Shown: positions 18,616 to 27,711 of the stretch, one piece after another
Layout of the letters: the number at the start of each line of letters is the position of its first letter
How positions within the stretch are numbered: the first letter of the stretch is position 1
Source of the DNA: Palsa-892 sp963751615
GTDB taxonomy: Bacteria; Pseudomonadota; Alphaproteobacteria; Rhizobiales; Xanthobacteraceae
NCBI GenBank assembly: GCA_963751615.1
Contig: CAVVVG010000005.1
Span: 248,001 to 312,000 of the forward strand
Direction of reading: 5' to 3'
DNA length: 64,000 nucleotides
The notes under the pieces: generated by a model
The model's database searches: none
What the model saw: only the letters and a program-made list of their open reading frames with translations
What the model was told of the DNA's origin: nothing
Translations under genes and position numbers: made by a program

Positions 18616-19380
18616 TTAAATGGCGGCTTCGTTGACCGCCGGCGCCTCGTTCACATTCGCCGACGGCAATTTCGACTTCAGCATGGTCGCGGTCCGCGGT
18701 GGCACGACCCGCTCGAATAGCATTCGCCGCTCGAAGAAGGTTGAGTGAAAATAGGGATACCGCGATAAGATTCTCTTTCGCACCGAATCGCAATCCGCCA
18801 TCATGAGCGACAGCGGTTTTGTTAACGTAGGATACGGCCTCGGCTCACAAATAGGTTCAAGTCCAAAACTCCGCTTGTAAAAGGCTTGGTGCTCACGTCG
18901 CGTGGTCGCCGTCACGATATCGGCATCGAAATATACACCCCCCAGATAGGCAAGCCGGATGCTGAGGTAGGGCAATCCTGGGTAGATCGGCGCGATGTCT
19001 GGATCGGCGACGAACCGGTTCGTGTCCATGATGATTTTGCCGCGCTTGATTTTTGGCTCCAGGAAATCGGGAAATGTTTCCACTGCCGGGGTTATTGGAT
19101 TTTGCGGCGACGAGATACAAATGCGCATTGAACTGGCGATATTGCCGTCGATATAGAGGCCGATCGTCCAGGAATTGTCGGAATCGTCGAACGGATCGGA
19201 AAGCATTTTCGAGAAATTCGGTGTGATCGCACCCTCGCGTATATACGCTTTATAGCGAAGGCGAAAAATCTCTTCGCGGTCCGCGTCGGATTCCATCAAG
19301 CGGTAATCGACCCGCTCCAGAAGATCGAATAAGCGCTCAGAAAAACCCCGCGCTATTGCGGGAGCCGCTACCGCATCCAT
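18616..19380 (-). CDS. N-acyl amino acid synthase FeeM-like / LuxI-fold acyltransferase
   Basis: A 254-aa protein with the GNAT-like fold shared by N-acyl amino acid synthases (FeeM) and autoinducer synthases. Seen: YRLMESDADREEIFRLRYKA near residue 25, where FeeM and LuxI families have their R-x-x-x-F/Y acyl-ACP region, then MRICISS near 90, MDTNRFVADPD near 120 and FYKRSFGLEPI near 180. Such enzymes join an acyl chain from acyl-ACP to an amino acid. The ATG at 19380 has a GGGGAA element about 6 nt upstream; an earlier start exists 39 nt upstream. The neighbour at 19578-21890 on the same strand is a GGDEF-EAL protein. Product identity is inferred only. Confidence 0.75.
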   Translation of the reverse strand: MDAVAAPAIARGFSERLFDLLERVDYRLMESDADREEIFRLRYKAYIREGAITPNFSKMLSDPFDDSDNSWTIGLYIDGNIASSMRICISSPQNPITPAVETFPDFLEPKIKRGKIIMDTNRFVADPDIAPIYPGLPYLSIRLAYLGGVYFDADIVTATTRREHQAFYKRSFGLEPICEPRPYPTLTKPLSLMMADCDSVRKRILSRYPYFHSTFFERRMLFERVVPPRTATMLKSKLPSANVNEAPAVNEAAI

Positions 19381-19577
19381 AGACAATTCCCCGTTCACGG
19401 ACCCCAGTCCATAAAACAAGGTTAATGCTTTATTAAATTAAGCGCAAAGTTATTAGTCTATTAACCTTAATTCCGCTCAGCAAAACCAACAAATACGCCA
19501 TCTCGGCAGCCGTTCTATAGAACCGTTGCTAGAAAATTAAATTCGTTTTTTCTGGAAAGGACGGAACGCCGAACCGA

Positions 19578-21890
19578 TTACGCAACTCGACGAATCTGGC
19601 CAGCACTCGCAGCCAGCAGCTTGCGAATCTGACGTCCCGGAATCGGAGGACTGAACAGGTAGCCCTGCGCTTCCTCTATGCCGCTCTCGGCCGAAATAAG
19701 CGCGAGCTGTTCTTCGGTCTCGACGCCTTCGACTACCACTGACATGCCTAGCTCCGCCGAAAGACGCGCAACTCCGTGCAATAGCGTAATCGGCCGGTCG
19801 CCCGTCCCGAGGCCCTCCAGGAAGGAACGGTCGATCTTTACTTTCTGCAGCGGGAAACTATGCAGATAACTCAAGCTTGAATAACCCGTTCCAAAATCGT
19901 CAAGCGAAATGCGGACACCCAATTCGCGCAACTGGCTGAGAGCCAAGCGCGTTGCCTGCGTATCCTGAAGCAGAACGGTCTCGGTAATCTCGACTTCGAG
20001 GCGATGCGGCGCAATACCCGCGGCCTGCAGCGCCTCGCGCACATCGCGCACTACGTCGCCCCGCTTAAATTGAATCGGCGAAAGATTGACGGCTACCTTC
20101 ACCTGCTCAGGCCATTGCGCGGCTTCGATGCAAGCGTGCCGTAGCACCCATTTTCCCATGTCGATAATCAATCCCATTTCTTCGGCGATCGGGATGAATT
20201 CGGAAGGTGGGATCATGCCGCGCTCTGGATGCGGGAAACGCAGCAACGCTTCGCAAGTCGAAATTCGTTTAGTCCTGAGATTGACGAGCGGCTGATAAAA
20301 AATCTTAAAAGCGCCGTTCTCAAGCGCATGGCGCAGTTCCAGTTCAAGACTACGCCGCTCCTGGGCCTTCACTGCCATGTCTGGCTCGAAGAACCGCCAG
20401 GTCCCGCGACCATCGGATTTAGCGCGATAAAGCGCCATATCGGCATTTTTCAAAAGATTGTCGGCGCTGATCGCTTCGTTCGGTGTAATCGCGATACCGA
20501 TGCTCGCGCCTATGACCACCCGATGCCCGTCGATTTCATAAGGCTCCTCGAGCCGTTTCACAATATTTTTTGCGAGCGCCGACGCTTCGCGCGGATGCTT
20601 AATCGGCGACTGAAATACGACGAACTCGTCACCACCAAAACGCGCAATAATATCGGTGCTTCGAACCATCTTGCGAAGTCGATCCGAAACCGCACAAAGC
20701 AGCTGGTCGCCGCAAGGATGGCCGAGCGTATCATTGACCTGCTTAAACTGGTCAAGATCGATGAACAAAACCGCGCCAGACTTGCCGCTGTGCCGCACGG
20801 CCGCAAGGCTCTCGTCGATCTGATCGCGGAAAAATGTGCGATTTGGGAGCCCGGTGAGCGCGTCATAGCGCGCCATGTGGTTGATCCTTGCCTCGGCATT
20901 TTTGCGTTCGGTAATGTCCTCAACAAGAACCACCGACCCGCCATTTTCCATTGGCTGGAAAGTGAACGCAAAGGTACGCCCGTCCTGGCTGTCAGCGATA
21001 ATATGGCCGGTACTACGCTCTGCTTTGTGCGTTTCGAATTTCAGCGCAATACGTTCCGCCCCGTATTCGCTGATCAATTTGACTTGTACACATTTGTAGA
21101 GAAGTTCCCAGACCGTCGTATCCTTCCCGACGGCCGCATCTCCAATTCCGAGAAGCTTGCCGAGTTGTTTATTTGCGACAACGACCTTTCCTTCCGAATC
21201 GAACATGCACAATCCGTGTGGCATATTGTTGAGTGCAGTATCAAAACGGCTCGCAAGCGAAGTTACGTCTCGCGTGGCAATCAGTGCCTTTAGAATGGTA
21301 TTGTAGAGGGTGTAGGAAATGCCCCTCAGCCCCAGGAAGAAAAAGATGCTGAGAACTGCGAGGCCAGCAAAATACCAATCGTTTTTGAGTAAAAACGCGA
21401 GCGCAAGTGGGCCAATTGACGTTATGAATTGCAAGACGACAATATAATGTCTTCCGCAATTTCTTCCGGCGCCCGTGGCCGCATATGCGATGGTCGTGGC
21501 CGTACAAATCAAATAAACGGCAGGATCCGAAGTCGTAACGATACCAAAGAAACACCATGCGCCTAGCAAAAGCCCGTAAATTCCCGCTCCTACCGCGTAG
21601 CGGATTTCCCAGCTTCTGATCTTTTCGGCAGTCTGCGGTTTCAGTCGAGTGTATGCGCACATATCGAGAGCACGGGCAGCCCCGGCAAGGCTCAGCGCGA
21701 TCGCACATGCCCACATGACCGTTTCTTCAGTTTTCCACGCCGTCAGGAGCGCCGTAATGGCTGCACCGAACGCACCGGCAAGCATCGAAGTAGAGTTGTG
21801 ATAGAGAGAATCTACGAGCGAGACGTAGATCTCTGCTGGCAACTCTTCTTTTGACCGCGAATGGCGGATAAACGAAAGCATCGGAGCCAC
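19578..21890 (-). CDS. Membrane-bound PAS-GGDEF-EAL protein (c-di-GMP synthase/phosphodiesterase)
   Basis: A 770-aa inner-membrane protein with about six N-terminal hydrophobic segments (residues ~35-200), a PAS domain (~210-325), a GGDEF domain (~340-500) and an EAL domain (~515-765). The GGDEF catalytic RFGGDEF is intact, with RSTD upstream as a product-inhibition site. In the EAL domain CEALLRF, the VEITETVLL segment, DDFGTGYSSLSYL and VVEGVET are present, so both activities may be functional. It would make or destroy cyclic di-GMP in response to a membrane or PAS signal. Start is a GTG at 21890; an in-frame ATG follows three codons later. It lies upstream of the FeeM-like gene. Confidence 0.92.
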   Translation of the reverse strand: MAPMLSFIRHSRSKEELPAEIYVSLVDSLYHNSTSMLAGAFGAAITALLTAWKTEETVMWACAIALSLAGAARALDMCAYTRLKPQTAEKIRSWEIRYAVGAGIYGLLLGAWCFFGIVTTSDPAVYLICTATTIAYAATGAGRNCGRHYIVVLQFITSIGPLALAFLLKNDWYFAGLAVLSIFFFLGLRGISYTLYNTILKALIATRDVTSLASRFDTALNNMPHGLCMFDSEGKVVVANKQLGKLLGIGDAAVGKDTTVWELLYKCVQVKLISEYGAERIALKFETHKAERSTGHIIADSQDGRTFAFTFQPMENGGSVVLVEDITERKNAEARINHMARYDALTGLPNRTFFRDQIDESLAAVRHSGKSGAVLFIDLDQFKQVNDTLGHPCGDQLLCAVSDRLRKMVRSTDIIARFGGDEFVVFQSPIKHPREASALAKNIVKRLEEPYEIDGHRVVIGASIGIAITPNEAISADNLLKNADMALYRAKSDGRGTWRFFEPDMAVKAQERRSLELELRHALENGAFKIFYQPLVNLRTKRISTCEALLRFPHPERGMIPPSEFIPIAEEMGLIIDMGKWVLRHACIEAAQWPEQVKVAVNLSPIQFKRGDVVRDVREALQAAGIAPHRLEVEITETVLLQDTQATRLALSQLRELGVRISLDDFGTGYSSLSYLHSFPLQKVKIDRSFLEGLGTGDRPITLLHGVARLSAELGMSVVVEGVETEEQLALISAESGIEEAQGYLFSPPIPGRQIRKLLAASAGQIRRVA

Positions 21891-22072
21891 TTTGAGAAAT
21901 GTGCCCCGGCAACGTAAACAAGCTCCGTGGATATTCGTTGCGAAGGGTTCGATAGATTCGAACCATCACCGCAATAGTTCGTTTACCTTAAGCGATTGCA
22001 AAAGTGACACAGGCCGAATTTGCCGATGTCGTAAGATGAAATAATAATATCTACGCCAAGTAGAAAGAACGA

Positions 22073-22768
22073 TCACACCTCAAGCCACTCTCGCCGCACT
22101 CTTTCGTTGCTCCGTAGGTCGGCCGGAGAGCCCTCGAATACCATCCGACCATGGCCCATAACATAAAGCCGGTGCGAAATTCTCATTGCAATCGTAAGTT
22201 TTTGCTCGACAAGTAGAATTGAGATTTTCCGTTCGGCAATATGCTGCAACAGCGTCGCGATGCGTTCCACCATTTGCGGAGCAACCCCTTCCGTCGGTTC
22301 GTCGATCATGATGAGATCCGGATCGCCCATCAGGGTCCGGCAAATCGTGAGCATCTGCTGCTCACCTCCGGAAAGCACGCCGGCCACCGTATCGGCGCGC
22401 TCCTTCAAAACTGGAAAAAGCTTGTAGGTATCGTCCAACCCCCAGCGTGTAGTCTTGCGTCCCCCCTTGACCCCCAACAAAAGATTTTGTTCGACGGTGA
22501 GCGTCGGAAAAATCTGCCGATCTTCCGGCACGTAACCCAATCCACAATGCGCGACTTCATAAGGTCGCTTCCCCGCAATTAGCTGCCCCTTAAAGACGAT
22601 TGAGCCTTGTGGCGAAACATCTCCCATGATTGCTTTCAGCGTCGTCGAACGGCCGACACCGTTGCGACCAAGAATACTGACGATCTCGCCGCTGCCGACG
22701 TGAAAAGTCACGCCCTGCAGAATATGACTCTTGCCGTAGTAGGCGTGCAGATCCTGAACGTCCAACAT
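22073..22768 (-). CDS. livF: Branched-chain amino acid-type ABC transporter ATPase LivF
   Basis: A 231-aa ATPase of the LivF group. Seen: LDVQDLHAYYGKSHILQGV, Walker A GRNGVGRST (an R replaces the usual K before S-T), Q-loop YVPEDRQIFPTLTVEQNLLLG near residue 78, signature VLSGGEQQML near 136, Walker B LIMIDEPTEG near 157 and LLVEQKLTIAM. The Walker A lysine change is notable because this lysine binds ATP phosphates. Start overlaps the livG stop by one base (TAATG). It is last in the livKHMGF operon. Confidence 0.9.
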   Translation of the reverse strand: MLDVQDLHAYYGKSHILQGVTFHVGSGEIVSILGRNGVGRSTTLKAIMGDVSPQGSIVFKGQLIAGKRPYEVAHCGLGYVPEDRQIFPTLTVEQNLLLGVKGGRKTTRWGLDDTYKLFPVLKERADTVAGVLSGGEQQMLTICRTLMGDPDLIMIDEPTEGVAPQMVERIATLLQHIAERKISILLVEQKLTIAMRISHRLYVMGHGRMVFEGSPADLRSNERVRREWLEV

Positions 22769-23517
22769 TACGCCGCGGTCCCTAGATAGGCTTCCTGAAC
22801 TGCACGGCTGGCCTTGATCTTCGCCGGTTCGTCGGAAGCGATTACCGTTCCGTAAACAAGCACTGAAATGCGGTCCGCGAGATCAAATACCACGCCCATA
22901 TCGTGCTCGATAATGAGTAGCGTGCGCCCTTCGCTCAACTTTTTGATCAAGTGTACCGCGTGTTCGGCTTCCGTAACGCTCATACCTGCCGTCGGTTCAT
23001 CGAGCAGGATGATTTCCGCCCCACCAGCGATGGTGACACCGATTTCGAGCGCGCGTTGCTCGGCATAGGTCAAAACCCCGGCTTGAAAATGACGCCGGTC
23101 GAACAAATTGATCTGATGGAGAACCTGCTCGGTGCGCTCCTGCACATCGGCAAGTTTGTCGATATTGTGCCAGAATGAATATTTGTAGCCCAGCGACCAG
23201 AGCACGGCACACCGGATGTTTTCCCAAACGCTAAGACGGGGGAAAATATTGGTGACCTGAAAGCTGCGCGAGAGCCCACGTCGGTTGATCTCGTAGGGCT
23301 TGAGGCCGGTGATGTTCTCGCCGCGCATAAGGATGGTGCCGGCGGTCGGAGTCAAACGGCCGCTGATCAAATTGAACAGCGTCGATTTACCGGCGCCATT
23401 CGGGCCAATCATGGCATGCCGCTCACCTGGCCGTATGACCAAATCAACGCCGCGGATAATCTCCGTGCGACCAAAATTCTTGGTGATGCCGGTAAGTTCG
23501 ACGGCGGCGACACTCAT
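22768..23517 (-). CDS. livG: Branched-chain amino acid-type ABC transporter ATPase LivG
   Basis: A 249-aa LivG-type ATPase. Seen: VELTGITKNFGRTEIIRGV, Walker A GPNGAGKSTLFN near residue 40, the LivG-typical RGLSRSFQVTNIFPRLSVWE near 83, signature LTYAEQRALEIG near 150, Walker B IILLDEPTAGMS near 167 and the LIIEHDM H-loop. The open frame runs upstream to 23910 but overlaps livM there; the ATG at 23517 gives the family N-terminus and a 4-nt overlap with the livM stop. The signature motif is the LivG variant LTYAEQ rather than LSGGQ. Confidence 0.92.
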   Translation of the reverse strand: MSVAAVELTGITKNFGRTEIIRGVDLVIRPGERHAMIGPNGAGKSTLFNLISGRLTPTAGTILMRGENITGLKPYEINRRGLSRSFQVTNIFPRLSVWENIRCAVLWSLGYKYSFWHNIDKLADVQERTEQVLHQINLFDRRHFQAGVLTYAEQRALEIGVTIAGGAEIILLDEPTAGMSVTEAEHAVHLIKKLSEGRTLLIIEHDMGVVFDLADRISVLVYGTVIASDEPAKIKASRAVQEAYLGTAA

Positions 23518-24821
23518 GCGGCGCCCCCACGTTCGCGGGTTTTCATCACCGCGTCGTGCCATGCGGCTTGTACTCGCGGCCAGCTCGTCCGAAGGAGCCA
23601 GTAGCCACCAGCGATCAATGCGACTGCGGCGACCCATGGAATAACCGAATGGGAGTTGAAGGGAATTTTCATAAACGACATCATTGGCCCTTCCGTCGCT
23701 TTCACCGTAACATGTACCGTCAGTTCGATGAGAAGGCTCACGCCCGTGAGCATGATCAAGCCCGGCAGTAGCCCAAGCAGATAGGCGGGAATGACTCGCC
23801 ACAGCGTGCCCGCGTGCCAGAGCGGCGCATGCATCATCAGGAAACCCGCGATGCCGAAGGGCGCAAACATGACCATCCCGACGAACATGAGACCAAAATA
23901 AAGCTGCCAAACATCAGTGATGTCACTCAGCGTAAGCTGCAAATAGGTCACGAGAATTGCGCCTAGCACAGGACCGATAAAGGTCCCAACTCCACCGATA
24001 AAGGCCGCGAGCAAAACTGACCCGGATTGCGCGGCACCAACATAGCCAGAGTTCACGATTTCAAAATTGATCGCAGCCAGACCGCCGGCAATGCCCGCAA
24101 AAAATCCCGAAAGGCAAAAAGCGACAAAACGGACAAGCTGCGGATTGTAGCCAATGAATTCGGAGCGTTCGAAATTTTCGCGCACGGCGTTGCACATGCG
24201 TCCGAAAGGCGTCCGAGTAAGCGCATACATCACAACCACACAAATGAAACACCAGAAGGCAATCAGATAATAGATCTGGTACTGAGGCCCGAAGTTTAAA
24301 TCAAAAACTTTCAGAAGTTTCGTACGGTCGGTTGTAATGCCTTCTTCGCCGCCAAAAACGCTTCGCAAGATAAGTGCACAAGATGCAACAAGCTCAGCAA
24401 GTCCGAGAGAGATCATTGCGAAGGCGGTGCCGCCGCGGCGCGTCGACACCGAACCGAAAATGATCCCGAAAATGAGCCCGCCCGCACCTCCGATGAGCGG
24501 GATCAAAGGTAATGGAATCGGGATGCCGTTCTGGGAGATCGCATTCATCGCATGAACGACGAGAAATCCTCCGAGCCCATAATAGACCGCGTGACCAAAC
24601 GACAACATGCCAGTCTGCCCCAGCAGCATATTGTAGGAGAGTGCGAAGATGATGGTGATGCCCATCAGGCTCATCATGGTAAGCACAAACCCGGAAGTAA
24701 AAATTCTCGGAAGCGCAAAAATGAGGACCAGCGCTATGATCCAGATGCCATAGCTACGCATGGCACCGAACACCCCCGAGGACGTGTGCGGCAAACCGGC
24801 AGCTTGCACAGTCTTGCTCAT
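23514..24821 (-). CDS. livM: Branched-chain amino acid-type ABC permease LivM with C-terminal extension
   Basis: A 435-aa permease. Residues ~25-320 are the usual LivM core with many membrane segments, including LSYNMLLGQTGMLSFGHAVY near residue 60 and SGFFAGIAGGLAAINF near 250. Residues ~330-435 add further hydrophobic segments and a basic tail beyond the usual ~320-aa length; similar long LivM proteins are known in Bradyrhizobium-type genomes. It overlaps livG and livH by 4 nt each, so translation is coupled. Substrate could be an amino acid, amide or aromatic acid. Confidence 0.9.
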   Translation of the reverse strand: MSKTVQAAGLPHTSSGVFGAMRSYGIWIIALVLIFALPRIFTSGFVLTMMSLMGITIIFALSYNMLLGQTGMLSFGHAVYYGLGGFLVVHAMNAISQNGIPIPLPLIPLIGGAGGLIFGIIFGSVSTRRGGTAFAMISLGLAELVASCALILRSVFGGEEGITTDRTKLLKVFDLNFGPQYQIYYLIAFWCFICVVVMYALTRTPFGRMCNAVRENFERSEFIGYNPQLVRFVAFCLSGFFAGIAGGLAAINFEIVNSGYVGAAQSGSVLLAAFIGGVGTFIGPVLGAILVTYLQLTLSDITDVWQLYFGLMFVGMVMFAPFGIAGFLMMHAPLWHAGTLWRVIPAYLLGLLPGLIMLTGVSLLIELTVHVTVKATEGPMMSFMKIPFNSHSVIPWVAAVALIAGGYWLLRTSWPRVQAAWHDAVMKTRERGGAA

Positions 24822-25768
24822 GTATCGCGCGTTCCCATCAAGCCGGTTGGACGGAAAATCAAGATCAGCACGAGCAATAGATAAGGAAGGATTGGCCCGA
24901 TCTGCGCGACGGTGACACGCCAGATATCATTGAAAAATGGCACTGGATTGGAATGAATGCCGAAATACCCAAAGAAGTCTGCGATCGAAACATTGATTGC
25001 GATCGCGAAGGTCTGCAACAATCCGATCAACAGCGATGCAATGAAAGCGCCTGATAGCGACCCAAGACCGCCAATTACCACCACGACAAACAGAATAGGG
25101 CCAAGCAAAGCGGCCATGTTGGACTGCGTGACAAGCGCCGGCCCTGCAATCACGCCGGCGACGGCGGCGAGTGCGCAACCAAGACCAAACACCATCATGA
25201 AGACGCGCGGCACGTTGTGCCCAAGCGCACCCACCATTTGTGGATGCGTGAGCGATGCCTGGATGATCAAACCCACGCGCGTCCGCGTGAGCACGAGAAG
25301 GAGTACCACGAAGATTCCAATTGCGAACAAAAGCATGAACATTTTATAGGCGGGATAATTGGTCGAAAAAATTGTGAACGCGCTGAAATCAAGGGCCGCC
25401 GGCACACGATAATCCACCGCCAGTTTGCCCCAGATTATCTGCACCATTTCCTCCATCACAAAGGCAAGGCCAAAGGTAAAGAGCAGCTCGGCAACATGGC
25501 CATGCCGATGAACGTTTCGCAGCCCATAGCGTTCGACTAACGCACCGATAATCCCAGCAAGCACGGGCGCAACGACAAGGCCCGTCCAAAAACCGGCGTA
25601 CTTGCTCACCTGAAATCCAAAGAAAGCGCCGAGCATGTAGAAGCTCGCATGCGCGAAATTCAGAACGCCCATCATACTGAAAATGAGTGTGAGGCCACTC
25701 GCCATGAGAAAAAGCAGCATGCCGTACAGCACGCCATTCAAGGTCGAGACGAGAATAAGTTCAAGCAC
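24818..25768 (-). CDS. livH: Branched-chain amino acid-type ABC permease LivH
   Basis: A 316-aa LivH-type inner-membrane permease with about eight hydrophobic segments. Seen: N-terminal STLNGVLYGMLLFLMASGLT, SMMGVLNFAHASFYMLGAFF near residue 32, the EAA-type region around LIIQASLTHPQMVGALG near 180 and VIGGLGSLSGAFIASLLIGL near 230. It precedes livM with a 4-nt overlap and follows livK across a hairpin at 25824-25853. Confidence 0.92.
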   Translation of the reverse strand: MLELILVSTLNGVLYGMLLFLMASGLTLIFSMMGVLNFAHASFYMLGAFFGFQVSKYAGFWTGLVVAPVLAGIIGALVERYGLRNVHRHGHVAELLFTFGLAFVMEEMVQIIWGKLAVDYRVPAALDFSAFTIFSTNYPAYKMFMLLFAIGIFVVLLLVLTRTRVGLIIQASLTHPQMVGALGHNVPRVFMMVFGLGCALAAVAGVIAGPALVTQSNMAALLGPILFVVVVIGGLGSLSGAFIASLLIGLLQTFAIAINVSIADFFGYFGIHSNPVPFFNDIWRVTVAQIGPILPYLLLVLILIFRPTGLMGTRDT

Positions 25769-25823
25769 CGGCGACTCACCTCAGAACCGCGTAGAGATTT
25801 TATTTTTGCTTTTTAGAAGAAAA

Positions 25824-25853
25824 CGCCCGGCCGCCAGTCCCAGCGGCCGGGCG
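25824..25853 (-). terminator. Intercistronic hairpin terminator/attenuator between livK and livH
   Basis: Perfect 11-bp GC-rich inverted repeat (arms CGCCCGGCCGC and GCGGCCGGGCG, 8-nt loop). On the minus strand it is followed directly by TTTTCTTCT, the form of a Rho-independent terminator. It lies 15 nt after the livK stop and 55 nt before the livH start. Partial termination here would make more binding protein than membrane components, a known arrangement in binding-protein operons; the effect is inferred. Confidence 0.85.
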
Positions 25854-25868
25854 ATAACATTTCGAAAT

Positions 25869-27155
25869 TTAACTAGCTGGACGGCTCATCTTGCAGTTTG
25901 TTGGTAAAACTGTATTGGCGGCTTCGATTTTGCCCGCCAGTTTCCAACCCCAGCCCGTGCCCTCCTCGTCGAACGGCTCCTTGTCGGTTCGCGGTCCGAA
26001 TGAGCCAAGGTAAAGTGGCTGGATGAATTGATGGTCATCCGCACGCATATAACCTTCGCCGCCGTCATAAACGCTAAACTTCATACCTTCGAGGGCTGCG
26101 CCGATTTTCGCGGGCTCCGTCGACTTCGCTTTTACGATTGCCGCTTGCAGCATGCGCATCTCGTTCACCGCGCGTGGATAGAAAAGGCTTAGGTTGCTCC
26201 CTGAAGTTCCATCTGTTTTGTATTTCGCGCGAAACGCTTTCTCGAACTCGTTGGCCGGCCCATAGCCGAGATTCGGGATACCCTCGCCGATCGCGAACAC
26301 ACGGTGGGGAAGGTTAGCCTGTTTCATTGCAATCGGACCGCCGGAGCCGCCCGCATAGTAGGTGTACCAATCGGTCTGCAGACCCGCATCCGCGGCCGCC
26401 TTCACCAGAAGTGAGAAGTCCTGTCCCCAATTGCCGGTAATGACGCTATCGGCGCCCGACGCTTTGATCTTCGCGATGTAGGGCGAGAAATCGGTGACCT
26501 TCGCCAGCGGATGCAGCTCATCACCAACGATCGTGATATCCGGACGCTTGGCCTTGAGCATCGCGACCGCCTGCGCACGGACAGCTTGGCCGAACGAATA
26601 ATCCTGGTTGATCAGATAGACCTTTTTGATATTCTTCCGATCCTTCATGTAGTTGGTGAGCGCTTCCATTTTCTGATCGGAATTCGCGTCCCAACGGAAG
26701 TGCCAGAAACTGCACTTTTCATTCGTCAACACTGGATCGACCGCGGCATAGTTGAAGAAAATGACTTCCTTGCCGGGATTGCGTTCGTTGTATTTCGTCA
26801 CAAAATCGGAAATCGCCGCGGCGAAGGCTGAACCGTTGCCTTGTGTGATGATACGGATCCCATTATCGATCGCCTTCTGGACCTGGATGAGCGTTTCTTG
26901 CGCGTTCAGCTTGTTGTCATAGGCAACGATTTCGAATTTCTTGCCCAGCGCACCGCCCTTGGCATTCAACTCGTCGGCAAGGAACTGAAAGGTCTTGAGA
27001 CCGGTTTCGCCGATACTGGCCATGCCGCCGGAAAGCGGATCAACATACGCAATCTTGATCGTGTCGTCGGCTCCGGATACCGGCATGGTAAACGGAATGG
27101 CCAACAGGCCGAGGGCGCCAAGCGCGCCCAATTTGGCAGTCAGATGGAACTTCAT
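25869..27155 (-). CDS. livK: Branched-chain amino acid-type ABC substrate-binding protein LivK
   Basis: A 428-aa periplasmic binding protein of the Leu/Ile/Val type. The signal peptide spans roughly residues 1-28, ending near PVSGADDTIKIAYVDPLSGG. Seen also: QGNGSAFAAAISDF near residue 105, VYLINQDYSFGQAVRAQAVA near 180 and GADSVITGNWGQDFSLL near 230. The start was set at the ATG at 27155 because AGGGAGG lies about 6 nt upstream and the signal peptide begins there; the frame is open further upstream. First gene of livKHMGF; ligand not predictable. Confidence 0.92.
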   Translation of the reverse strand: MKFHLTAKLGALGALGLLAIPFTMPVSGADDTIKIAYVDPLSGGMASIGETGLKTFQFLADELNAKGGALGKKFEIVAYDNKLNAQETLIQVQKAIDNGIRIITQGNGSAFAAAISDFVTKYNERNPGKEVIFFNYAAVDPVLTNEKCSFWHFRWDANSDQKMEALTNYMKDRKNIKKVYLINQDYSFGQAVRAQAVAMLKAKRPDITIVGDELHPLAKVTDFSPYIAKIKASGADSVITGNWGQDFSLLVKAAADAGLQTDWYTYYAGGSGGPIAMKQANLPHRVFAIGEGIPNLGYGPANEFEKAFRAKYKTDGTSGSNLSLFYPRAVNEMRMLQAAIVKAKSTEPAKIGAALEGMKFSVYDGGEGYMRADDHQFIQPLYLGSFGPRTDKEPFDEEGTGWGWKLAGKIEAANTVLPTNCKMSRPAS

Positions 27156-27711
27156 TGCATCCTCCCTGGAAGCAGCTATCGCCCTGGTTCGAGCATTATC
27201 AGAATGGCAAAATTCGGCGTTTCTCGCCGTATCCTTGATAGTTTGTGAGAGGCACATTCAAGCAATCATGTGCTCCGGTCAAGAACTGCATTGATCAATG
27301 GGTTGACTGGAATATCAGCGGCAGAAAAGCTGACCGCTATGCCCAGGCGGTTAACCCCTTAAAAAAAATAGGAAAATCTCGATTTTGCGGCGCAGACTCA
27401 ATAAAATTGGTTTCAATCAATTGAAGACCCAGCGCTGCCTATGCGAGCCCAAACGCGAAACATAGCGGCGAAGAAAAATGTTCGCCCAACGTCGTATACG
27501 GTTTGTGCAAAAACGATCTCATGCATCGACAAGATAGCCTGCAATTCCGCGAAACGAAAATAATATGAACCCGACCACTACCCCCGCTACCGTCACCGTC
27601 ACAATGTAAGCAGACAGGGCAATGCGAGTCAGACCGACGGCGAATATATTCGTTATGATATGAACTGAACTGGGTGCAATGGCCCTACGTTGGTTCTCAA
27701 AAGCCAATTGG
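27156..27711. other. Intergenic region upstream of livK, with a possible small membrane ORF
   Basis: About 550 bases without a well-supported gene. The livK promoter must lie in the part next to 27155. On the minus strand 27519-27707 is open for ~62 codons and encodes one hydrophobic segment (around ALSAYIVTVTVAGVVVGFIL), so a small membrane protein is possible, but no convincing ribosome-binding site was found and it would overlap the start region of the gene at 27712. Nothing else recognisable was seen. Confidence 0.35.

Noticed and set aside
20229..21293. 354-codon open frame on the plus strand inside the GGDEF-EAL gene
   Set aside because: Antisense shadow of a well-supported gene; its sequence has no family features.
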